Assembly: GCF_006538325.1 (NCBI RefSeq)
Contig: NZ_BJKK01000008.1
Coordinates: 62,001 to 126,000 of the forward strand
Direction: 5' to 3'
Origin: Alteromonas sp. KUL42
Lineage (GTDB): Bacteria > Pseudomonadota > Gammaproteobacteria > Enterobacterales > Alteromonadaceae
Length of the DNA: 64,000 bases
Below the pieces are notes generated by a model, which was not told the origin of the DNA, searched no databases, and was given only the letters and a program-made list of their open reading frames with translations. The position numbers were made by a program, and so were the translations under genes. Below are positions 18,583 to 27,081 of the stretch, one piece after another. Within the stretch, counting starts at the first letter, position 1. Every line of letters begins with the position of its first letter.

Positions 18583-20038
18583 GTTGCACCACCCGTGTTT
18601 CAATTTTGTTTTCTGTTTGATTTTCTAACCAGAAGCGATGCCATAAGTTAGCTAATACTGTTTTTCGATACGCTGCACTTGCGCGTACATCGTCAATAGG
18701 CGTAAAGGCATCATGTAATATCTGTTTACCAAGGGTTAAACACTCTTGGCTAGAAAGTGGTTTTCCAACTAATGCATTGTTAAGGGCGTCACATTGAACA
18801 GGCGTTGCTGCTACACCCCCAAACCCTGCAGAAATATTTACGATAACATTGTTCTCTACCGTGACATTGAACACGGCACACACCGCAGAAATGTCATCTT
18901 CAAATCGTTTGGATATCTTATACGCTGCAATTTTTTGAAACGAGCTAAGCAAAGGAATTTCTATCGCGGAGATCCACTCATTGACGGCGAGTTTTGTTTT
19001 GCGATAGCCAACAAAAAACTCGCTAATAGGAAGCTTTCTTACGGCTATACCATTGTCGATATGCAACACGGCATTTAATGCAAGCAAAAGAGGCGGGGTA
19101 TCGCCAATAGGTGAAGCATTGGCTACATTGCCTCCTAGCGTGGCTTGGTTGCGAATGGGCAATGATGCAAAACGGGTAATCAGCTCTGCAACTTGTGGAA
19201 ACCTCTTCAGCATAAGTGGTGCGGCATCGTTTAACGGAACCGCTGCACCAATTGTAAGTGAATGCTCTGTTGTGGTGCATTGTTTCAGTGCATCAATGTG
19301 GCAAAGGCTGATCAGTTTATTCACATTTTTCAGTTGCTGTGTAAATTGTAAGCTTAAATCGGTACTACCGGCGACAAGCTGAGCGTCAGGGTTTTGCTCA
19401 ATAGCATCACGCAATGCTTCGCGGGTGGTTGGCATTAAAATATGCCCAGTACCTAGTTGCATATCACTAGCATCTTCAAGCCCTGAAAGCGCTTTAAGCT
19501 TTTTAAGTGTGGTAATCGCGTTTTGAGTAAACTGGTCATTAGGCGCTTGAGCACATGCGGCTAAGGTTGCTTCAATAATAGGACGGTAACCTGTACAGCG
19601 GCATAAATTACCAGACAGAGCATGTAAAACGTCGTCTCTATTGGGCTTTGTATTGCTGTGATAAAGCGCAAACATAGACATTATAAAGCCTGGTGTACAA
19701 AAACCACATTGAGAGCCGTGGTATTCTACCAATGCTGCCTGTACGGGGTGCAAGTTGCCGTTACTACTTAAATGCTCTACTAAAATAAGCTGCTTGCCAT
19801 GCACGGCACTCATTAGCGTAATACAACTATTAACCGTGCGATAATGCAGGGTGTTTGGTTTTTTTGCATCAGGCTCTGCAAGCACCACAGTACATGCGCC
19901 ACAATCACCCGCAGCACATCCTTCTTTTGTGCCGGTTTTCTTGCGATGTTCGCGTATGTACTGGAGAAGTGTGAGGTCAGCTCGCGCTTCTTCTAATTCA
20001 ACGGTGTCTTGATTAATAAGAAAGCGAATCATGTTCAC
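18575..20038 (-). CDS. xdhA: Xanthine dehydrogenase iron-sulfur/FAD subunit
   Basis: A 487-residue protein with an N-terminal plant-type [2Fe-2S] domain (Cys41, Cys46, Cys49 and Cys72), a second [2Fe-2S] domain (CGFCTPGF and CRCTGYRP), and an FAD domain (about 190-475, with LVAGSTDLSLQF and LGGNVANASPIGD). It passes electrons from the molybdenum site of XdhB to NAD+. It is the first gene of the seven-gene purine operon. The ATG at 20038 has GAAGG upstream. A RutR-type dyad lies 60-75 bases before the start and overlaps a possible -35 element TTGACC, fitting repression by the divergent RutR-like protein. Confidence 0.95.
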   Translation of the reverse strand: MNMIRFLINQDTVELEEARADLTLLQYIREHRKKTGTKEGCAAGDCGACTVVLAEPDAKKPNTLHYRTVNSCITLMSAVHGKQLILVEHLSSNGNLHPVQAALVEYHGSQCGFCTPGFIMSMFALYHSNTKPNRDDVLHALSGNLCRCTGYRPIIEATLAACAQAPNDQFTQNAITTLKKLKALSGLEDASDMQLGTGHILMPTTREALRDAIEQNPDAQLVAGSTDLSLQFTQQLKNVNKLISLCHIDALKQCTTTEHSLTIGAAVPLNDAAPLMLKRFPQVAELITRFASLPIRNQATLGGNVANASPIGDTPPLLLALNAVLHIDNGIAVRKLPISEFFVGYRKTKLAVNEWISAIEIPLLSSFQKIAAYKISKRFEDDISAVCAVFNVTVENNVIVNISAGFGGVAATPVQCDALNNALVGKPLSSQECLTLGKQILHDAFTPIDDVRASAAYRKTVLANLWHRFWLENQTENKIETRVVQHA

Positions 20039-20097
20039 ACCTTCTAGTTACGTTCATTGTTGTGTCCATTAATATATCGATTATTTAATCATAAAAG

Positions 20098-20113
20098 TAG
20101 ACCATTTGGTCAA
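20098..20113. promoter_or_regulatory. RutR-type operator of the xdh operon
   Basis: TAGACCATTTGGTCAA matches the RutR consensus TTGACCA-N2-TGGTCAA in 14 of 16 positions, counting the two N as free. It sits 60-75 bases upstream of xdhA and covers a possible -35 sequence read on the minus strand. Three further copies precede the azgA-like, TonB and NCS2 permease genes. The likely ligand-responsive regulator is encoded at 20486. Confidence 0.8.
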
Positions 20114-20130
20114 TTTTTTGCTTATAAAAA

Positions 20131-20153
20131 ATGGCCAAGTCTAAAAAGGCCAT
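20131..20153 (-). terminator. Hairpin with T-run upstream of the xdh promoter
   Basis: ATGGCC and GGCCAT form a 6-bp stem with an 11-base loop, followed by T-runs on both strands. No gene ends nearby, so it may insulate the xdh promoter from upstream minus-strand transcription or be incidental. Confidence 0.35.
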
Positions 20154-20247
20154 ATTTTTTAGATGAAATTAAGCAGTGTATTGTGTTTCGCAGTAACCTT
20201 TCTTGGTAACTGCAAAGAAGTAATACTGGGCTAACTTAAATAACTCC

Positions 20248-20313
20248 TAAGCGCGTTGTAAGCAGGTTTTAAGCAATTTCTAAGAAAGTCTCAAGCAAAT
20301 TTTATGCTAGCTT
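20248..20313. repeat. Six 11-bp phased direct repeats, consensus TAAGCAnnTTT
   Basis: Contiguous 11-base units begin at 20248, 20259, 20270, 20281, 20292 and 20303. The first five all begin with (T/C)AAG and the last is degenerate (TATGC). The spacing is exact with no gaps, about one helical turn per unit, so each unit faces the same side of the DNA. The block lies in the 447-base gap between xdhA and the RutR-like gene, 173-238 bases upstream of the latter. It could be a site for a cooperatively binding activator, or a bent-DNA element. Confidence 0.6.
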
Positions 20314-20485
20314 TTAACTTGATAATTGTATTGTTGATAAAAAGACAACGGGGCTTGAGGTATTATATATTTTTGCAATGGCCTGCTTCTTGTTATAAAA
20401 CCATTAAAAGACGTTCGTTATAAGAGTGGCGAGTTCTTTTACTCACGGCGCTTGCAGAACAGATTGTAAAGGAATTTGAATAATA

Positions 20486-21130
20486 ATGATTAAGGTGAAA
20501 GGCGCTGATGCTGGTGTTGGCGCGATGAACAGAAGAAAGATACTCCAAGCAGCTGAAAAGTGTTTTGCCCAGTTTGGCTTGAAGGGAACCGCAGTGCAGT
20601 TAATTGCTGATGAAGCAGGGCTGCCAAAAACCAACGTTTTGTATTATTTCAAAACCAAGCAAGAGCTTTATGTGGCAGTACTAGAAGAAACCCTATCACT
20701 GTGGAATTCTCACTTTGATAAAGCCACGGTGAATGATGATCCTGCCATGGTGCTTGCAGCCTATATTGCTGAAAAAATGGAAGTCTCACGAACCCATCCC
20801 CTCGCTTCAAAGATTTTCGCGATGGAAATTATCAACGGTGCGCAAAACCTTAGTGGCTATTTCGATGAAGAGCACGCCTTGTGGATGCAAGGGCGTTTAG
20901 CGGTAATCGATGCTTGGATAGCGGCCGGTAAACTGCCGCCTATTGAAGGTGAGTACTTGCTATATACCATATGGGCAAGCACGCAGCATTATGCCGATTT
21001 CTCTGCACAGATTACCCGTTTACGCGGTAAGAAAATGACCAAGGCAGACTTCGAGAATGCCACTAAACAAGTCATTAAGCTTGTACTTGGCGGTTGTGGG
21101 TTAGCAGTACCTGAGGCGTTTAAGGAGTAG
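20486..21130 (+). CDS. RutR-like TetR-family regulator of purine catabolism
   Basis: A 214-residue TetR-family protein resembling RutR along its whole length: the helix-turn-helix (about 17-62, AGLPKTNVLYYFKTKQELY), then EKMEVSRTHPLASKIFAMEI and LYTIWASTQHYADFSAQI in the C-terminal domain. RutR of E. coli senses pyrimidines and controls both pyrimidine and purine genes. Here the gene lies among purine genes and no rut genes are present, so a purine-derived ligand is plausible. Its stop is directly followed by puuE, so they form an operon. Four RutR-type dyads lie in this window but none directly before this gene. Confidence 0.88.
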   Translation: MIKVKGADAGVGAMNRRKILQAAEKCFAQFGLKGTAVQLIADEAGLPKTNVLYYFKTKQELYVAVLEETLSLWNSHFDKATVNDDPAMVLAAYIAEKMEVSRTHPLASKIFAMEIINGAQNLSGYFDEEHALWMQGRLAVIDAWIAAGKLPPIEGEYLLYTIWASTQHYADFSAQITRLRGKKMTKADFENATKQVIKLVLGGCGLAVPEAFKE

Positions 21131-21131
21131 T

Positions 21132-22064
21132 ATGTCAAACTCACATTACCCAAGAGACCTGATTGGTTACGGTGAAAACGTTCCAAATGCAGCGTGGCCT
21201 AATGGCGCTAAAATAGCCGTTCAATTCGTTTTAAATTACGAAGAGGGCGGAGAAAACTGCGTATTACATGGCGATGAAGCCTCAGAAGTATTTCTATCGG
21301 AAATTATTGGTGCACAAGCCTATAAAGATCGCCATTTAAGCATGGAGTCTATCTATGAATATGGTAGTCGAGCAGGCTTTTGGCGCTTACATCGCTTAAT
21401 GACAGCGTATGATGTGCCTGTTACCGTGTTTGGCGTAACAATGGCAATGCAGAGACACCCTCAAGCAGTACAAGCCATGATGGATGCCGGATGGGAAATA
21501 GCTAGCCATGCAATGCGCTGGGTTCACTACCAAGATATGGACGAAGCGCAAGAGCGCAAATTGATAGACGACGCCATAATATTGCATGAACAACTAACGG
21601 GTAAAAAGCCCGCGGGTTGGTATACAGGGCGAACTAGCCCGAACACCTTGAAGTTAATCGCCGAACGCGATGACATTCTTTATTGTGCAGACTCGTATGC
21701 CGATGATCTGCCTTATTACGATTGTCATTACAGTAAACCCTTACTGATTGTGCCTTACACGCTGGACACGAATGACATGCGCTTTGCTAGTCCACAAGGC
21801 TTTAACAGTGGCGATCAGTTCTTTACCTATCTGAAAGATGCATTTGATGTGCTCTATGAAGAAGGAGAATTCGCGCCTAAAATGCTATCCATTGGCTTAC
21901 ATAATAGAATAGTGGGTCGCCCAGCAAGAATGGCATCACTAAAACGCTTTATCGAATATGTTAAATCTCATGATAAGGTATGGTTAGCTACCCGCGAGGA
22001 TATCGCACGCCATTGGCTAAGCACACACCCTGTTACGAGCGCAGAAATTGACGAGCTCGAGTAA
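21132..22064 (+). CDS. puuE: Allantoinase PuuE (polysaccharide-deacetylase fold)
   Basis: A 310-residue member of the cofactor-independent allantoinase family, which opens the allantoin ring to give allantoate. It begins with the typical PRDLIGYGENVPNAAWPNGAKIAVQFVLNYEEGGE segment region and has the NodB-like fold signatures EIASHAMRWVHY and GWYTGRTSPNT. Length matches the family. It starts one base after the stop of the RutR-like gene, so expression is coupled. Its substrate is the product of UraD and its product feeds the allantoate amidohydrolase at 35384. Confidence 0.93.
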   Translation: MSNSHYPRDLIGYGENVPNAAWPNGAKIAVQFVLNYEEGGENCVLHGDEASEVFLSEIIGAQAYKDRHLSMESIYEYGSRAGFWRLHRLMTAYDVPVTVFGVTMAMQRHPQAVQAMMDAGWEIASHAMRWVHYQDMDEAQERKLIDDAIILHEQLTGKKPAGWYTGRTSPNTLKLIAERDDILYCADSYADDLPYYDCHYSKPLLIVPYTLDTNDMRFASPQGFNSGDQFFTYLKDAFDVLYEEGEFAPKMLSIGLHNRIVGRPARMASLKRFIEYVKSHDKVWLATREDIARHWLSTHPVTSAEIDELE

Positions 22065-22086
22065 AAAAAGTAGAAAGGATAACGTT

Positions 22087-22344
22087 ATGAAAACAAAAAT
22101 GATTGCTCTAGTAATGGGAACACTTGCATTAACTGCATGTTCAAAATTAACCAAAGAAAACTACGACAAGCTTGAAGTGGGTATGACACAACAAGAAGTG
22201 GAGACTATTTTGGGCTCTGCTGACAATTGTGGTAAAACTTTGGGAACACTAGCTTGTGTGTGGGGCAACGAAGACGCCAAACACGTTAAAATTGTATTTA
22301 TGGCTGATAAGGCAATTACCTTCACTTATGAAGGCCTAAAGTAA
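22087..22344 (+). CDS. Small lipoprotein, SmpA/OmlA-like fold candidate
   Basis: An 85-residue protein with a lipoprotein signal (ALTACS, lipid Cys at about 18), followed by a short domain containing YDKLEVGMTQQEVETILGSAD. This pattern is found in small envelope lipoproteins such as the DUF3862 and SmpA-type families. I chose the ATG at 22087, preceded by GAAAGGAT; a longer frame would overlap puuE and spoil the signal. A terminator follows. It may be cotranscribed with puuE, but no purine role is evident. Confidence 0.75.
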   Translation: MKTKMIALVMGTLALTACSKLTKENYDKLEVGMTQQEVETILGSADNCGKTLGTLACVWGNEDAKHVKIVFMADKAITFTYEGLK

Positions 22345-22371
22345 GCTTTCCTTACTGTTGTATCAAACTAC

Positions 22372-22396
22372 AAAAGGTGGCATTGCCACCTTTTTT
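22372..22396 (+). terminator. Rho-independent terminator
   Basis: AAAAGGTGGC-ATT-GCCACCTTTTTT forms a GC-rich stem with a three-base loop followed by a T-run. It ends the rutR-like/puuE/lipoprotein transcription unit. Confidence 0.85.
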
Positions 22397-22473
22397 GCAT
22401 TTTAAGCATGAGTTTTGATAAACGACCATGCTTGGATAAAACGTCTCTACTAAGAGCGTTAATTTTCGTTCTT

Positions 22474-23805
22474 TTATTTAAGGTCGAGCATATAACGCAA
22501 CAGAAATACAATTGCCATGGCATAGGTTAATAGTGATACTTCTTTGTATTTTCCCGTGCCCACTTTAATACCAACGTAGGTAATAAACCCAAGTGCAATA
22601 CCTTCACTAATGCTAAAGGTAAGTGGCATAGCAATTAACGCTACGGATGCCGTTGCAAGATCTCCTAAATCGTCAAAATCTACCTGACGGATAGATTCCA
22701 TCATTAAAATACCCACCATTAATAAGGCTGGTGTTGTGGCCATGAGTGGAATGACTTTCATCAACGGCGTTAAGAATAGCGATAATAAGAAGCAAATAGA
22801 AACTACCACGGCAGTTAACCCAGTTCGCCCTCCAGCAGAAACGCCCGTTGCAGATTCAACATAACTTGTCACCGGAGATGTTCCCACGCAAGCACCAACC
22901 ACACTTGCTGACGCATCCGCCGTCATAGCCGCACCAATTTTCGGAAGCTTACCGTTTTCATTTAACAGGTTTGCTTTTCGCGACACGCCGATAAGTGTAC
23001 CAATGGTATCGAACATGTTTACAAACATAAGTGCGAAGATTAGGTCCCAAGTTTCAGCAAGGTGGTGTACGGGATACCAAAAATCCATGGCTAAGAAGGT
23101 AGTGGATATAGACTCTGGCATACCAACAATAGCGCTAGGCGTCGCGGTTAATGTGCCACTTTCTGTGGGTATAAATGCGCCAATTACTGTTAATGTGACG
23201 ATAGAAATCAAGATAGCGCCAGTGACGTTTTTCACCATTAAAACAATAGTGAAAATAATACCGGCTAGCGCAAGCATAACGGCAGGGTCTGACAAGTCAC
23301 CCAGTTGCACGAACGTTGCGGGGTTATCAACAATAAGCCCTGCATTTTTTAATCCGATGAACGCAATGAATAACCCGATACCACATTGAACACCTACTTT
23401 CAGCGCAGGTGGAATAGACTCAGCAATTTTCGTTCTAACACCGGTTAAAGAAAGCAGAAGAAACAGAATACCGTTCCAAAACACAATACCCAATGCGGCA
23501 TCCCAAGGAATTTCGCGACCTAAACAAATGGTAAAGGCAAAAAAAGCGTTTAAACCCATTCCTGGTGCTAGTGCAATGGGGTAGTTTGTCATTAACGCCA
23601 TTATTAGCGTGCCTAAACAGGCTGCAATAGCAGTTACGGTTATAAGTCCTTCTACTGGCATGCCACTTAACCCAAGAATACTGGGGTTGACCACCAAAAT
23701 GTACGACATGGCGGCAAATGTTGTCAGACCCGCAATAATTTCCGTTTTAATGGTAGTGCCGTGGCTTTGAAGTTTGAAAAGCCGTTCAAGAATGAGGTTG
23801 GACAT
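22474..23805 (-). CDS. AzgA-type adenine/guanine/hypoxanthine permease
   Basis: A 443-residue, roughly 12-14-helix transporter of the AzgA branch of the NCS2/AzgA group, which imports purine bases with protons. Signatures are EIIAGLTTFAAMSYILVVNP and APGMGLNAFFAF at the N-terminus and VESATGVSAGGRTGLTAV in the middle. It is divergent from adenine deaminase, with a RutR-type dyad 58 bases from its start, so uptake and first deamination are likely coregulated with the xdh operon. The exact base preference cannot be read from sequence; adenine fits the neighbour. Confidence 0.93.
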   Translation of the reverse strand: MSNLILERLFKLQSHGTTIKTEIIAGLTTFAAMSYILVVNPSILGLSGMPVEGLITVTAIAACLGTLIMALMTNYPIALAPGMGLNAFFAFTICLGREIPWDAALGIVFWNGILFLLLSLTGVRTKIAESIPPALKVGVQCGIGLFIAFIGLKNAGLIVDNPATFVQLGDLSDPAVMLALAGIIFTIVLMVKNVTGAILISIVTLTVIGAFIPTESGTLTATPSAIVGMPESISTTFLAMDFWYPVHHLAETWDLIFALMFVNMFDTIGTLIGVSRKANLLNENGKLPKIGAAMTADASASVVGACVGTSPVTSYVESATGVSAGGRTGLTAVVVSICFLLSLFLTPLMKVIPLMATTPALLMVGILMMESIRQVDFDDLGDLATASVALIAMPLTFSISEGIALGFITYVGIKVGTGKYKEVSLLTYAMAIVFLLRYMLDLK

Positions 23806-23862
23806 TTAACTATCTCTTTTTGTGTTCTATCGACTGTTTATTTTGGAAGTTAAAGCAATAAG

Positions 23863-23878
23863 CTGACCAATTAGTCAA
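23863..23878. promoter_or_regulatory. RutR-type operator between permease and adenine deaminase
   Basis: CTGACCAATTAGTCAA matches the RutR consensus TTGACCA-N2-TGGTCAA except at two positions. It lies 58 bases upstream of the permease start, the same distance as in the NCS2 permease gene, and 208 bases upstream of adenine deaminase. Confidence 0.75.
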
Positions 23879-24085
23879 CTTGTTGGTGCGTTTTGTGCTA
23901 TCTTTTTACAACCAGACGACACAACACCATTGAAACAAACAACAAAGCGAAATAATGATGTTACTATGCGGCTAACATTGCCCTAGAACGCGATAAAAAT
24001 TCGTTAATAGACAACAATAAAGATAAACTACTCTGCACCAAATGCGCGCCTTCGCCTTGTATTGGTGCAAAAAAGTGAGGGGACC

Positions 24086-25084
24086 ATGTCGCTATCATCA
24101 ATAATAAACAACATTCCCAAAGCCGAGCTTCACCTTCATATTGAGGGTAGCTTAACGCCTGAGCTCATGTGGCGTCTTGCTGAAAAACACAGTGTATCAC
24201 TTCCTTATGCTAGCGTGGAAGAAATTGAAGCCGCCTATAATTTCGAAGATCTACAAAGCTTTCTAGACATTTACTACGCAGGGGCAGGGGTACTTAAAGA
24301 CGAAGATGACTTCTTCGCTTTAATGTGGGAATACCTTACGCGATGCCACCAAGAAAATATTGTGCATACCGAAATTATGTTCGACCCACAAACGCACACT
24401 GAGCGTGGGATTGGTTTTGACGTATTCATGCCGGGCTTTCTAAAAGCAATGAAAAAGGCCGAAGGCGAGTATGGCATCAGTAGTTTTCTCATTATGTCGT
24501 TCTTACGTCATTTACCTGAATCGTCCGCTTTTGAAACATTAGCATTGGCAGAGCCTTACTATGGGGATATAAAAGCAGTAGGTCTTGATAGTTCAGAGTT
24601 AGGGCATCCACCGTCTAAGTTCGAGCGAGTTTTCAAAAAAGCTAAAGCGTTGGGGTTTAAAATTGTTGCTCATGCAGGTGAAGAGGGGCCGGCATCTTAT
24701 ATCTGGGAAGCTATTGAGCTGCTTGACGTTGATAGAATTGACCATGGTGTGCGTTGTCAAGAAGATGAACGCTTAATGGATTACTTACAAGAAAAGCAAA
24801 TTCCCCTTACCGTATGCCCGCTAAGTAATTTAAAGTTGTGTGTAATAGACGATATGAAGCAGCACAACATTATCACTCTTCTTGAGCGTGGGTTATTGGT
24901 TACGGTGAATTCTGATGATCCAACGTATTTCGGCGGTTTTTTAAATGAAAACTTCGAAGCACTAGCAAACGCACTGGACATAAATGAAGGTGTTATAAAA
25001 GCATTAGCCATTAACAGTTTTAAAGCCAGCTTCTTAAGTGAAGAGCGTAAGTCGCTCTTTGTCGATAAAATTGCGCAAATGTAG
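24086..25084 (+). CDS. Adenine deaminase (adenosine-deaminase-like family)
   Basis: A 332-residue member of the adenosine deaminase superfamily. Metal and catalytic motifs are ELHLHIEGS, HAGEEG, DHGVRC and NSDDPTYFGG. The sequence is of the adenine-deaminase type: GLDSSELGHPPSKF and CPLSNLKLCV resemble the Aah1-like enzymes, while true adenosine deaminases usually have other residues there. It would convert adenine to hypoxanthine for XdhAB. The ATG at 24086 has GAGGGG upstream and is preferred over the TTG at 24062. It is divergent from a purine-base permease with a RutR-type site between them. Confidence 0.88.
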   Translation: MSLSSIINNIPKAELHLHIEGSLTPELMWRLAEKHSVSLPYASVEEIEAAYNFEDLQSFLDIYYAGAGVLKDEDDFFALMWEYLTRCHQENIVHTEIMFDPQTHTERGIGFDVFMPGFLKAMKKAEGEYGISSFLIMSFLRHLPESSAFETLALAEPYYGDIKAVGLDSSELGHPPSKFERVFKKAKALGFKIVAHAGEEGPASYIWEAIELLDVDRIDHGVRCQEDERLMDYLQEKQIPLTVCPLSNLKLCVIDDMKQHNIITLLERGLLVTVNSDDPTYFGGFLNENFEALANALDINEGVIKALAINSFKASFLSEERKSLFVDKIAQM

Positions 25085-25105
25085 TGGTAGTTTTAACGGC
25101 AAACG

Positions 25106-25465
25106 TCAACGATGAGAGTGAATCAATTCAATGGTTGCTTGAATTAGAGCATTTAAATTGGCCAAGTGATCATTTATCTCGTCGAGGTTTCCTTCTTTGG
25201 CTAGAAATTCCATTTGCGCAGCGCGCTCTCTGAGCGCATCTGCACCTACATCACCTGAGAAACCTTTTAACGCATGACTGTGAAAGCGAATCGCTTCCGC
25301 GTCTAAAATCAATACAGCCTCGTTGACGGCCTTTTGCTTTTGCTCAATTTGCGATAGAAACATGTCTGCAATTTTATTAAGCAAAAGTTCATTACCGCCC
25401 AAACGGCGCAGTGCAGTCGCTCTGTTCCATAGCGCGTCATTGTTGGCAAGCTCATTGTTCATCAC
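25106..25465 (-). CDS. Hpt phosphotransfer protein
   Basis: A 119-residue single-domain protein with the histidine phosphotransfer signature FHSHALKGFSGDVGA, whose HALKG His is the phosphoacceptor. Such proteins relay phosphate between hybrid kinases and response regulators. A hybrid histidine kinase and a REC-GGDEF response regulator are encoded within 2.5 kb downstream on the other strand, so a three-part relay is plausible. It converges with adenine deaminase and shares no operon with it. Confidence 0.85.
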   Translation of the reverse strand: MMNNELANNDALWNRATALRRLGGNELLLNKIADMFLSQIEQKQKAVNEAVLILDAEAIRFHSHALKGFSGDVGADALRERAAQMEFLAKEGNLDEINDHLANLNALIQATIELIHSHR

Positions 25466-25591
25466 GGTGCTCTTACTAATTGTATTTGTACTAGTTTAAA
25501 CTAAAGACGGTACTACTGTCTAAAGCGTTGAGTATACGTTTTTTAAGTACATTTTCGATTGTCTGACTAAAAAACAACTCATGTACAATTT

Positions 25592-25924
25592 ATGAACAAA
25601 GATACACAGGCTCTAGGCATATCTGGCTTTGAAATCTGTAAACAGTTAAAAGAGCATGTGCTAATGTTTGTTATCCCCGTTATATTCGTGACTTCACATA
25701 GTGATCCCGAAACTAAACGGATGGTATTAATGCTCGGTGCAATACAATCAATATCGAAACCTGTCGATATTGAATTGTGTCGTATTGGAGTGAAAAAACA
25801 TCTTACTATCCAAGAGCAAAGGCCAAACGTGAACGGATGTCTATGTATGATATTAATATCGTTAAATCTAGCAATGATTGCTACACTGATATACGAGCAG
25901 AGGATTGCCTTGGAATCAAAGTAG
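25592..25924 (+). pseudogene. Remnant of a receiver (REC) domain
   Basis: The first 75 or so codons resemble the second half of a response-regulator receiver domain: ISGFEICKQLKEH, then IPVIFVTSHSDPETKRM (with the conserved Thr/Ser), then SISKPVDIELCRIGVKKHL (with the conserved Lys-Pro). The N-terminal half with the acidic pocket is missing, and after about residue 80 the frame is meaningless. It lies just upstream of an intact REC-GGDEF gene and is probably a decayed paralogue. It fills much of the 526-base gap between the Hpt and REC-GGDEF genes. Confidence 0.65.
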
Positions 25925-25991
25925 GTATCAAAATGGGATTTGAAGTAGAAATCAAAGTGCCTACTTCCTTTACATAATGAGTCAAGATTGA

Positions 25992-26912
25992 ATGAATAGA
26001 AATGCATTAAAACCGTTTAAAGAATGCAATGTACTTATTGTGGACGATGAATCCATGAGCCGTTTACTTCTTGAATCTTTATTATCGTCCATTTTTGCCT
26101 GCAGTGAGGCAGAATCTGGTAAAGAAGCGATTGAGCATTGTAGTGCGCACAAGCCTGATTTGGTTTTACTTGATATGAATATGCCGGATTTGGACGGATT
26201 GGATGTATGCAGAGCCCTAAAAGCCAACCCTGAAACCAAAGACATTCCCGTTATTTTTGTCACCGCAACATTGGATGTGGATAGTGAGAATGCGTGTTGG
26301 GAAATAGGTGCCTCTGATTTTGTGATGAAACCGGTAATCGCTTCAACCCTTATTCACCGAATTAAAACACATCTGCTCAATAAGCTTAAAACCGACTATC
26401 TGGAGTTGATGACATTTCACGACCAGCTTACAGGGCAGTACAACCGCATGTATTTAACCAATGAGATCCCACTTCTTATTAAGCAAGTTGCCCGCGATGA
26501 AGCAAAAGTTGGTGCAATTATGATCGACATTGATTACTTCAAGTTGTACAACGATACCTACGGGCATTTAAAAGGCGATGAGTGTTTAAAGCAGGTAGCA
26601 AAAATACTTGCCGATACCGTCAGAAGGCCAAAAGATGCAGTGATACGCTTTGGCGGTGAGGAGTTTCTTGTTCTCATTCCCTATGCTGACTTACAAGGCG
26701 TTTCTCAAATTGCAAGCCGCCTAGTTACAGCAGTAAGAGAGGCCGCAATTCCTCATGAGAAAGGAATTGACAATAACGTGTCTATAAGTGTTGGATATGC
26801 GGTGCGACATGCAAAAGATGTTATTGATGATGAAATGAATTCCTTCATTGAAGATGCAGATGTGTTGCTTTTCGAAGCGAAAGAGTCTGGGCGTAATCAA
26901 GCCGTAGGCTAA
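25992..26912 (+). CDS. Response regulator with diguanylate cyclase output (REC-GGDEF)
   Basis: A 306-residue PleD/WspR-like protein. The receiver domain (about 10-130) has the acidic pair in VDDE, phosphoacceptor Asp in LLDMNMPDLDG, and Lys in VMKPV. The GGDEF domain (about 140-305) has GGEEF with RPKD at the I-site, so the output should be regulated c-di-GMP synthesis. The input is probably the hybrid kinase encoded immediately downstream, through the Hpt protein. It ends at a hairpin terminator before the kinase gene. Confidence 0.93.
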   Translation: MNRNALKPFKECNVLIVDDESMSRLLLESLLSSIFACSEAESGKEAIEHCSAHKPDLVLLDMNMPDLDGLDVCRALKANPETKDIPVIFVTATLDVDSENACWEIGASDFVMKPVIASTLIHRIKTHLLNKLKTDYLELMTFHDQLTGQYNRMYLTNEIPLLIKQVARDEAKVGAIMIDIDYFKLYNDTYGHLKGDECLKQVAKILADTVRRPKDAVIRFGGEEFLVLIPYADLQGVSQIASRLVTAVREAAIPHEKGIDNNVSISVGYAVRHAKDVIDDEMNSFIEDADVLLFEAKESGRNQAVG

Positions 26913-26927
26913 AACAACTCTTTACTC

Positions 26928-26953
26928 AAATGAGGCGAATTTTCGCCTCATTT
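26928..26953 (+). terminator. Hairpin after REC-GGDEF gene
   Basis: AAATGAGGCGA and TCGCCTCATTT form an 11-bp stem with a four-base loop. The T-run after it is weak (TTTC), so termination may be partial, which would let some transcription reach the kinase gene at 27082. Confidence 0.6.
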
Positions 26954-27081
26954 CTGCCGAAAAAGTAGTCTAATGTGTAATGTTCTCCCTTCCTAATTGG
27001 GTCTAGTATTTATTCTGTTAGTTTAATTCATAGCTTGCGTTCTGTGCATTTGAGCCCGACGCTACTTTTGGAATACAGAAT

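Noticed and set aside
24062-24085. TTG start for adenine deaminase
   Set aside because: The ATG at 24086 has GAGGGG upstream and matches the family N-terminus.
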